DNA from: Phoronis australis
Lineage: Eukaryota; Phoronida; Phoronidae
Assembly (NCBI GenBank): GCA_002633005.1
Contig: NMRA01000995.1
Location: 25,971 to 75,991, forward strand
Reading direction: 5' to 3'
DNA: 50,021 nt
The notes under the pieces are model-generated. The model was not told where the DNA came from. It ran no database searches and worked only from the letters and a program-made list of their open reading frames with translations. The translations under genes were made by a program, and so were the position numbers. Below are positions 13,601 through 25,600 of the stretch, in pieces; positions within the stretch are counted from its first letter, which is position 1; each line of letters begins with the position of its first letter.

Positions 13601-16600
13601 TCATGGAAATAGTCCTATGTGCCATAGGCCTGGCAGCTTGTATTGTGTGGGTTCCTTTCCAAATTCAGCGACTGGACCACAGGAGGCACTTTACCACTGA
13701 CGCTGATCACATGACCTGTTTAATAAATTCATTTGTACATACCACATTCTCCATCGCCTCCGCATTGTTCATAAGTTTGCTTGGTGTGAAGAAAATGGTT
13801 CAACTTCATTCTTTGTCAACAAAACTACAAGTCTATGTTGAAGTGATTGGTACAGTTTCAGCGATTGCCATATCATTGCTCTTTGGAATATTGAGTGTGA
13901 CCAACGGCAAAGAAGACTGGCTAATTTATATTACGTGTATGCACAGGCCACCAGCACACACAGCTGAGGGCATCATCCTGTCAACATTCTATTGTGTGTT
14001 GCTGGCCAGCATAATGACAATACAGCTGTATTCACTGTGTGCCAAGAAAGAATCTGGAACTTCCCAGAGAACTGGCAAGTATGGTCAAGACAATACACCA
14101 AGCAACAACGGTAGTGTTGCTTGTGTAAGTCACACTGAAGCATCTTCACAGGTTTTCGAGATTAGACAGCCGGACAATTTGCAAATACCGCAGTTTGAAC
14201 AAGTGTTGAATGATGGTCTTCCACCAATTGAGAGAGCCGTGACACCTCGCTTGATCTACGTGCAGGGTAACGGAATAGCAGACCAGCAACTGGGTCAAAC
14301 GCAGAAAAACCACCAAAAGAAAAGCTTTCGGAAACAGTTGTCAGTGAGACGCCACACCGTAGCTAAAGTGGATAGTGGTAAGGTTCAGAGTGAGCACGAT
14401 TATAAGTACATCCGTAAGTACTCCGTTGACCCCGCGGCTTTGATGAACCAACTTGAGAACCCCAAAATGCACGGTGGCAACTACCCTTTCTTCACACAAC
14501 AGTCTTCGCTGTCCAAACAATCAGTCAACCAAGATCATCAGCACCAACATCAAGACGACAGTCCATCCGAAGAACTTCAGCAAGTTGCCATAAGCAACTG
14601 CACATCTATTGAGGCTCTTTCCACCAGTCAACACACGGTGAGTGAGACAGATGACCACCAGCTTTCATACCATTACTACCGTTCTTTGGTGAGATATACC
14701 ATCTTCATTGCCATCTCTTTTCTATTCTTCCTGCCGTATCCAATTGTTAGTGCTCATGGTTACCTGATGGATGCTGCCACATACTGGGACTCGGCAACGG
14801 TAACAATGGCAGCGTGCATGGTGCCCAACATCGTATTTTCTCTAGCCATCCCCTACGTGGATATGCGCATTGGAAGGTCAATTTCTAAGCTGCACAAACG
14901 ATGGATGAACTTCTGCTCCCGAACACAATGCCGCAAATGCAGTGACAAGAAATAAATGAAAAAGATGACATTACAGTGGACTGGTGTACATTAAAGCCTA
15001 ACTTCAACAGAATTTTGTTGTGATTTTAGATGTGAATTGGGCTGACCAGATAGTCCTAGCAAATCCTCAGTAAAATAAGAAAATGCGAATTCAATCACGC
15101 AAATGTACGCCTGTTAAATGATAGGTGAAGCTGCCTTTTCCTGCCATGTTGCATCACCGCGAGAACCCAGCACAAACAACAAAAAGCCAATAACAGTTGT
15201 ATTGAATAGGGGCCTGAATAGAACACCATTGAGTGAGGGTGATATTCGCAGCTGTTCGAATTAAAAGGTGATTCTCGCGGTGACGTAAATAAAAGCAAGC
15301 CAATATGCCTAACAGTTTGTTACATTTGGCAATTTATGGCACTAGTTGGCTCAGAGCAATGCTCTTAACTTACTGTAGGAACCAAATTTACAAGTGTTAC
15401 CATTGAAGACAGGCTTTAATATGTGCATAGATTTCCAGAATGTTTTCTCAACATTGTGTATTTAATTTGGTTTATAATTAGAAGTCATTAACGTGTCTGT
15501 TTGTGATCGCCAACTCCTTTAAATTCAAGGTGATGTATTGTTATATAGCACAGAATGTCTTCAGTACAGGCAGGAAGCAATGAAACAGTAACAGACAAGG
15601 CAAAAATTGTAATATCTTGTAAATGCCAATACCGTAATCGTTCGGGTTAACGCCCATGCTCAGTTAACCGCCCACCCCCTACTTTAGGTGAATTTCGATT
15701 TAACCGCCCACTGCTCGGTTAACCGCCCCCCTGCTATTTTTGAAGATTTCCAATTAACCGCCCACTGCTCGGTTAACCGCCCATCCCCTACTTTTGACGA
15801 TTGGTGATTACCGCCCTGTGCTAATAGGAAACGCGAATCCCCGACCTTTTAGATTAAGATCGATGATAACATTGAGTGCAACGACGGCCTCAGAGACCGC
15901 GGTTTAGCAATGTGAATTATGATACCAGTAACAAATNTGTTATTCGCAGCTGTTCGAATTAAAAGGTGATTCTCGCGGTGACGTAAATAAAAGCAAGCCA
16001 ATATGCCTAACAGTTTGTTACATTTGGCAATTTATGGCACTAGTTGGCTCAGAGCAATGCTCTTAACATACTGTAGGAACCAAATTTACAAGTGTTAGCA
16101 TTGAAGACAGGCTTTAATATGTGCATAGATTTCCAGAATGTTTACTCAACATTGTGTATTTAATTTGGTTTATAATTAGAAGTCATTAACGTGTCTGTTT
16201 GTGATCGTCAACTCCTTTAAATTCAAGGTGATGTATTGTTATATAGCACAGAATGTCTTCAGTACAGGCAGGAAGAAATGAAACAGTAACAGACAAGGCA
16301 AAAATTGTAATATCTTGTAAATGCCAATAAGTAAAAATCACATCAAACGAATTCAAACCATAGCCTGGGATTTTATCAGAGTAGGACGAAATCTGATAAA
16401 TCTGAGGGCTCGAGTACGCAAACTACAACATATTATGACATAAGCGAATCGTATTGTACTTTGAAACACTTAACGGCATCATTAAGTACAGGTTCACAAT
16501 ACCAAGGAAATGGAGTTAATGTATGAGATCATAATTCAACATAACAATATTAATTTAAAGTTATCTCAAACATTATTTAGTGACCTTCATTCTAACTCAT

Positions 16601-19600
16601 ATATCAAAAACCAGGCTACTAGAACTTAATAAAAAGTACATATTTTCTGAAAGAAAAATGATTAGATTACAAAAATATGTTTCTTATTGATAGTGTTGTT
16701 ATTATTACGTTAACTAACACCTTTTTAAGCCAAAATTTCACACAATATGAAAAAGGTACATCCATAGCAAAATTATCCCTTGAAGGTAGATTTATCATCT
16801 TAAACAAAAAAAAAATTACCTCAAAAACGCTGTTAGGAATTTTCAATTAATACTCATTTACTTTTGTTTCTATGCCTCATGAGCAAAACGAAGGTATTTT
16901 AGTAAAAAAATTGTAGTTGTATTTGACTGTGGTGCGCAAAAACTAGGCGCTTAAAAAGAGAACCATACCAGCATTTTTGAGAAATTTGGATAAATATTAA
17001 AATCAGGAAAATTTCAGTGAAATTTACCGAGCCATTTTCTAGAACTTGTGTTCCTACGTTGAAATTAAGTCCATTTGCAGCTGAGAAAAAGTGAAAAACA
17101 TTGCAAGTCTTCAAAATCTGACAGTTATCGCATAATTATTCAATGAAAACTTGTTTTCGATCAACATAAATTATACATGCCTAAACCATGATGTTCACCA
17201 TTTCAACATTCACTCACAGAAGGTGCATTCACATTCATAACAAAACAACAGATTCAAAAACGATGACCTAATTTCATGTACTAAGAATTATGAAGATGAA
17301 ACTTCAAAAACTGTTGCAATTTTCTTAATTATCATTTTGTTTTGTTTTGTTTTGATGCAACTTTTGTTTTTTCCTATTTTTATAACCCATCTTACAAAAC
17401 CACATTCATAGCAAGACAACAGGTTCAATAACAAGACCAAATTTCATTTACTAAGAATTTTCAAGATGAAATCTTAAAAAACTGTTGCAATTTTCTAAAT
17501 TGTCATTTTGTTTTCTTTTTATGCAATTTTTCTTATTTTTGATAACCCCTCTTACAAAACCAGACTATTTTAAAAATAACTCCAATCAGCCTTCTGGAGA
17601 CCAATGCAGAAAACGTTCATAGTCCCTAAAAGTTTTATTTGAGTCTGACCGACGTTTCTGACATATGAATTGTTCCGAATTAAGCCAAATTTGAAAAATT
17701 TTCTAGGGTTCTACATAACCTTAAATAAAAATGTTAATTATAATACTGCTCCTTCTCACAATAATCAGACTAGACTGAGCCATAACCATGGTTTCTGGCA
17801 ACAAAGATGAGAGCAATGTATGATGCAATCAAACCAGAGTGACATGTAAACATGACTCCCTGGGCAGTTAGCATTAAGTCATCACTCAACCAGAAGGGTG
17901 TGAATACCACCATAAAGGCATCCATGACAGGTTGCATGAAACAGTCCCACACAGAGACTCAGCCAAGTTCCCAAAGATTTGAGGCCTTATAAAAACACCG
18001 GTTGTCCTCATTTTCTTAATATGTTGCTGGAGTCTCCTAACTACCCCGCAAGTCAATTTGTAACCTTGATCCAAATCGCGAGGGAACTCCACCTTGCATT
18101 CTCAATATTATTGAAATTATAAGGGATCCTTTTATGCAATGCCCCTAATTTAAGGACTGAGTCAATAAATATTTTGACTGAATTAAGGGCTTTAAGTTAG
18201 TTTTTAGTTATATTATTTAAATGTCATTAGTCAAAGAGGAGCTCATAATAAAGCTAAAATGGTAGAAAAAATACTACATCTGTGAGTAAAGAACGAAAAT
18301 ACACAACAGATTTAGGGAACATAGTTGAGTCCGTATTTGGGACTAATTCAAGCAACTGGGAACTGGACTCTGTTTCATGCTGAAAGTGACTAAAAGGCTT
18401 AAGACATAAATTTGTTACGCTCTCACTTTACCATGGCTGAAAAAAGTTTGGCAAGAATTAAAGAGTTCATCGCAGATTAGAAATAAGTTCTAGAAATTGT
18501 CTCGATGTGATAAATAATTTCTCAGGCACTTAGCATTTTTGCTCAAAAGTATCAGAAATAGTAGTGAGGAGTATAAAACTAAATTTCTGACTTAAGTCTG
18601 AAATCGCTTTTCATGAAACGGGCCTCAACTGTAACACAACTGTGTTGGTGAGCAAGGCATTTAAAGCTGCAGCAACTACCTTTCACTTTACCACAAGACT
18701 CTGAACGAATATAGCGTAAATGCATCTCTTTTCATTTCATTTATTACTTCGAATTACATAAAATAGTCTTATGATGGGCTAGTAGACACATAAACGGAAA
18801 AATATGACAAAATTTGCCATTTTGTCGAAATCACCAAGTCATAAAATTTTGAAAAAATATTATGTCTCCTATTGTGACACATAATCAAATCTTGAAGAAC
18901 AGAACAATTTCAAAACAAATTCAAATAACTTTAGCACAGTGTAAACTCAACTCATGGGCAATTCACAGTAAAATGATGAATATATTACTACTGCACAAAA
19001 AAATCTGAAAATTATATAAATTTTTTTTTAGCATTCAAAACAAAGTTAAATTTTCACTACAAAGTAATCGGTCAAATAAGCCTTTCAGTTCTGTAAAATT
19101 CGCCATGTTGTCTGTGCTGCCAGAGACGAGACCAAGTAATTGTGATCACAAAATTAAATAACATCTTCGTGAAAATTCCGGTGAAAACTGCTGAATGACC
19201 AGGAATAGCAGGTAAGCATATTGTCACAACTGAATACACAGCGGTCTGGCATTCTTCTTCAAATGCCAATGCCAGTTAAATTAAAAACATAATGTTGAAA
19301 TTTGCAAAAAAACAATTGTGTGGGGAAATGGGAGCGTTTTGTAAATGAAATACATATGATATTAATAAAAACAACCACGGTTTTAAGTCGACTTGACATG
19401 TTACATATGAACTGCAGAATGAAATAAGAAAAATTTATGGCTTTAATAATCAAGACGTGTTTACACCTAAACAACAAGCTTTCAATGTATTATTTTAAAC
19501 TAGGCAAAGCCAAGTTCAATTTACTGTCACCTAGTATGTTGACTTTAATCAGTAACCTGATTGGATAGTTCCTGAAGATTAACATCTGCGATTACAGGTG

Positions 19601-22600
19601 ACAGGTATGTAGCCATGCCTCTTGGCCACATGCTGTTAACAAGTTCTTTTTATTCATGAACTTGCCATCAGCTGAATGGCAAACTTTGAGAAGCAGTCTT
19701 CAATTCGCGGTTTTCACGTGTACAAAGAAATTTGGAATCCTGTTTTGGGAGAAGAATTGGAAACTGTACATGAAAATTCAATCCCGTTGACAAGTACACT
19801 GCGTCCGCTTCGAAAGACCAGACCATAGTGGGACACATTCCTCGCGAGATCAGCAAAACCTTTGCGTTCTTTTTCAAAAGCGATGGAAGTTTGAAGTGTA
19901 TAGTCAAGGCTAAATAGCGACATAGCAGCGAGGCTGATGGTCTAGAAATTGAGTGCACAATGATTTATTTTTCCAGGACTGTCGGATCTTGTTGATAAAT
20001 TGAATACCATTAATGTAGAATTTTAGAACGGTAGGTAATTAAAAACATTTTTCAATGTTAACACCGACTCCACAGGAACTTAAAAATCTTAGAGACGCTA
20101 TTTGTGGAGTTGAAACTGTATTTTTATTTAAGCTGCCAGATCGCGAGACAGTGAAGCATTGGCGAGTTTTTGCTCAAGAATTTTAGCACACTTTTCTGTA
20201 AAATGATTGTAATTTAACAACGAAGTTTGATAGCAAAGTAGCAGTTTTGTAGAAAGTCTGTCATAGGTTACAGATACATCAGAGTGTAAATTTGATCAAT
20301 CCCAGCTTCCAATTTCACCCATTTCAGAGACCAGGTTTCAATAAGGGCCCCCATGAAATAAAATTTTCTAAGGGCCCGTATGCTTATTAGGGCGAATACA
20401 GTAGTACACAATTCAGCCGATGAGCGGAATTTCATTTAATTCATCAAATTTCCAAAATTAAGAGTTAAAAACTATCTCACTACCAAGTGTGTCATTTGAC
20501 AAATTAGTACCTAAAGTACTCACTGCCAAATGAGCAAATTGGCTAGCAAGCTGAGGAGCTTGCCTGGCCTTGACTTAACTAATCCTAAATTCCATGGGAG
20601 TTAATTACATTTAAAGACATCATCACATGATGGACAACTTTTGCCACATCCCGAACAAAAGTCAAGTATCGATTTTGCCATTTTTTTCTTGACGAAATAT
20701 CTGACAATAGCTTACCTGTGGATTAGTGATAGATGCACTCAATGGCCTTTAAACTGCAGTTCATCAAACCAATTCTGACTCCCGAGTTTGTCAGACTTGC
20801 ATACCTAGACAGGTGGAATATGTGCGCCAACTTTTCATTGACTGTTGATAGTGCGTTTTCGCCTGGAATCTTGAATAATTGACCCGATACGATGTCATAA
20901 TTTTCAGATATAAACAACATTGCATCTTACCCTGAAGTTTCATAACAATCCATTGGCAAATAACAATTTGGCAGGTTAAGCATTTTTAGTTATTGCACCC
21001 GATGTCCTAATTATGCTCAAGATTTATTTGGTGCTGGGAAATGCAGTTCTAAAAACTCGTTGAGTTAACAGGGGTAATAAACTCCCACCTTCTGTTGAAA
21101 ATCAACTTTCGTCTTAGGTCACTAACTATTATAAAATCATAAGCAATAGTCCATGGACCACCAACTCCGTATACTTTCAATGGGCGAAATCGGTGCTCTT
21201 ACAGCGGCAGTGACATCATATTCACTAGCGAAACCTGGCCAAATTACCTGGTGTTATTTCAGGCAAGTACATCATCTGCTAATCATGGTCGGCCGTTGTG
21301 TTATCATAATACACTAACCAGAAACTAAAACAGATAATTTAGGAGAGTGTCGCCTCCTCTAGGACAGTACGCAAGAAAATGTCTGAGTAGTGAAACCGTT
21401 GTCTACAATCTATTATAAAATTGAACTCATAAAGCTCCATACTCAAATTAGAAATAATTTTCAGGCTTGAGAATAGCCAATCCACAGTTACGGCTTCAGA
21501 CCAGCTGTAGCAAGCTAAGTCAGCCTTTGAAAAATAGAAACCAGAATTTCGGCAGTTAATTGTGATCGAAATATGCCAGTTCAAGACAAAATACGACAGA
21601 CAAATGACATTTTATGCTCTCAATTCCTTTGTTAATGGGAAGCACCTGTTGCTTTGATGTTTTCTGACTGTCAAAACGTAACCATCAGGTGTTTTGAAAA
21701 ATTTTGGTCATTCTTCTACAATATTTGAAGTTTTTGATGAGTTTAAAATGTGAAATTTAGAGGAAAATCCTCTTATAGTAGTAATACCGTAATCGTTCGG
21801 GTTAACGACCGGGGCGGTTAAATTGGCGAATCCAAAAATTCGGGGGAGGGCGGTTAACCGAGCAGTGGGCGGTTAAATCGAAAATCCACCTAAAGTAGGG
21901 GATGGGCGGTTAACTGAACATGGGCAACAGCTTAAAAGCTGTTGTTACGAAAGACCCAGTTTTTTACGAAATTCCTCCGTTGCCAATGTTCCCCAAAACT
22001 GCGATGTCAAGTCTATTGCTATATTTCCCGGCTCGATGCTCCCTAAGCCCATCCCTGTAACTAGCTGTGTGAATCTCCTACCCATTATCGTCAAGCAGTC
22101 TACGTCGTAGATATGTCAGACTCGAATGGTAAGAATTTTTGTTCAGGCTGAAAATGGCCAATGTATAAACAAAATTATTCTGGATGGCTAAAAAGGGGAT
22201 GTGGAAACGATAATTCACACAGTCACGCTTACGTGCAGGCTGATGCAAGAATAGTAAAGAATAGCCAGCGACTTTAGTTAAATTTGCTAACCAGTTTGAC
22301 TGAGATGCAATAAGCGAAAAACAAAATTTGACAAGCCGTTTTTTATTACTTCAAGATCATACATAAACATACATTATTGCCAACGTTTGAATTCAGAAAT
22401 CGACAGGCAGCAACGAAATCGGTAACCCAGTAAGGCACTTGCCTACTGTCCCTTCGGTCGCCCCACATCCTCTATAATCCGGCAGTTATATTCATCAAAA
22501 TATTATTGAGAATTTGACATCTTTCCGTGAGTTTTGAGATTTGTTCAAAATACGAGAGCTTCCCACCTTAGTAGAATTTGGAGGGTTGGCAAAACCATTG

Positions 22601-25600
22601 TCACATTTCTCTGGCCTGATTTTTTCGAATAATATGTTTTATCTAGTGCACTGCAGACGGAAACTCAGCGCGGCAGACAAAGTCGCTGAAAGCGGAGGTT
22701 TTGACGCCGGCGGCGTTCTTAAACTTTGCAAACAAGGGAAGAAAATAAAGTGACAAAAAGGTTCAAGTATTATATTTTGAAGTGAGTTCATGACCCAAGA
22801 CAATAACTCGTTACCTGTATTGTAATTCAGATTGCTAAACCACCGTCTCGGAGTCCCGGCGTCGTTGCACTCATTGTGATCGTCCATCTTTTTATAAAAG
22901 TCTGGGAATCGCGTGTTTCCTTAGCACGAGGCACTAAATCTTCATTCTTTAAAAGTCGGGGATGGGCGCTTAACCGAGAGGTGGGCACTTAACTGGAAAA
23001 CTTCAAAAATCGTAGGGGGGCGCTTAACCGAGCAGTGGGCGGTTAAATCGAAAGTCTACTTAAAGTCGGGGATGGGCGGTTAACTGAGCATGGGCGTTAA
23101 CCCGGACGATTACGGTATATAAAATTATGTCAAACGGGCATGGAAATAGAGAACATATTTAGCCTGGTCAGCATGCCATCTGTTAGCAATGGAATTGGAA
23201 TTCTTTTTGTCCAAAAATGGTGAGAATTTGCCATTAGTGAACATTATACTAACAAAAAATCAAGATGAAGAAACAATTCAATTGCCAGACTTATGAATAC
23301 CATGTTAAGGCCTTCTTAATTCAGTGGTCAGACCCTGTGCTATGGTCAGACATCCAACGTTCTAGCTTGACCACTAAATAGTAACTGCAGGTCTGACTAG
23401 TACCAAAATTACATTTTTTCCATAATTTTTTAAACTAGGTTGTATACCTTATTACAAATAATGGAAGCATCGCATTGGTCAGTGACCAAGTTAGCGAATT
23501 CTGTCACAAAAAACTCTTGAGCAAAACTCATCTTCTTACCGACTGGTGATCTTACAACATTTCCTATGTCATGCTTGTGCATAACAACTCAGCTTGTGCC
23601 AAATACTCCAGGGCACTAAAATGAAGGTGTCTGCTAAAACATAGTAATCCTAGATCAGTAGAACTAGGAGAACTTTGGACACCACGGGAGTCTAGTTTTG
23701 CTGAGTAAAGTTTTCACTCCTTCATTATGTACTAAATAACCCGTCTTGGGGTACCTGCAGGGGCTACAATGTGTATATGAGTGTGAACTGTGTACTTACA
23801 ATAATATTGTTGATTTGAAGTGTTGTGTTTAATGGTTGAAAAACAAAGGCATCAGCTTACTGTGCAACCTCAAATATGGTCGGCCCAAAAACCTTGAAAA
23901 ACATTGAATGAGCTTGAATAGTCCAGCATACGTTTTTCACTTGATCAGTCTCGCATATAAGATTCAAGCTTGATGAATTTGTTGTCGTATGGACATAGGC
24001 CTTGAAACACATTCGTGTTTTTTTTTTGTAACACTCACCAAGTTCTAATTTCACACTGTGGAGAACGCTGCAAATTTACAGCAGTGAGGAACAAGCGGAG
24101 TAGCTCCTCGAAGAAGGACTCTTCAAGAAATTTAGTATGTCTTGTTTCAAGTGATGATAGACGAAATAAGATCACAAATTTTTTTATAAATTAAATCTGC
24201 ATTTTACTTTGTTCAGCTGATTTAAAAATGAAAATCGACTTACGCCGATAATTTGATTTTGTTACCGCAATAGGGTTCTATTTCCGGTAACAACAAAAAC
24301 GCTGAAACCATTAGCAGTCAGTAAACAGATTCCTGTTGTGGTAAGGAATACTGTGAGACCGATTTTATGATTACTAAAAGGTACGATTTGATTTTTGTTT
24401 TTAGCCAGCTTAACAGGCAGACGTGCTGTTCAGAAATGCTTATGGCATGTACTCAACAACCTTCCTCACTTCATCCATCAGTTGAAAAAAATAATCTAAT
24501 GGAATACCTATTAATAACTTCCATTCAAAGTCTGCGACTCTTGCAACATGAAATCGTTATCAACCCATCAAGGCACGTAACGCTAAGATCTGTTTTGTTG
24601 TAGCGACAAGTATGTTGTTGGCTTAGCTTATTATTAAGCTTTTCCATGCTTCTTTCATCAGTTTTAAGGTGGTCTGAATTTTTTACCATGGCACTAATTA
24701 ATTTTAGCAATCAATACCTAGATAAGAGGAAAATAAACCGTGATCAGAAGAAAGGAAGTAAGGTTATAGCCAATGACTGTTTTAAATAAAAATGCACATT
24801 TGTAAGGATATTGAAGGCAAACTTACAAAAAAAGTTTAAAACTGCAATCGGATTTGATTGTCAAGTGTAGGACTTAACACAACTACCGCGTTCACAGACT
24901 GGTTGAAACAGTAGCGTTTTCGTCAACACTTTCAATCGTAGCAAAAACACCAGTAGTGCGTGTCACTTTTGCTTTAGTTTTGCTGGCAGTTTGAGTTACT
25001 CCAAAGCTGCTGACATTTTCACTAGCACTATCAAAACAACATCACTTACATCAAAAGACACACACATACCCGGAGTAAGATGCATTTATTTATCATTTCA
25101 TTGACCAATCTATGGAGACAGTGGAAATGAAAATGACAAACGTGCAGAAATCCGTGTGTGAGCAATCACTGGACATGTCTCAGTTTGGACGTTCGTCATA
25201 AGACAAATGATCCAGAATATTCGGGAAAAGTAATTATAATGAATCGCTTCGATGTTTTACTTGACACCTAGCTGTCTTGTGTGAGTCACAAAACACCAAC
25301 GTGGGTAGAATACATTGATTTAGGTATGAGGAAAATGACAATGAATATTTATTACGTATACTGTATTCGCCCTAATAAGCGCCCATGCCCCTATAAGAGC
25401 CCCCCACGCGTTTTCAGACTTTGCTAAAATAAGCGCCCAGTCCATGAACACTCTGCACAAGCGAAAAATGCCTTACCAACAGTTCTAAAATTCTACAGTA
25501 ACGTCTTCAATTTATCAATAATATCCAACAGTTCTAAAAAAATCAATGTGCGCGGAATTTGTAGACCATGAGCCTCGTCGCTATGTCTAGCCTCGAGTAT

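Noticed and set aside
22541-22753. 70-residue frame in the family B region
   Set aside because: It spans element core sequence also present at 9440-9506 but without frame conservation between copies.
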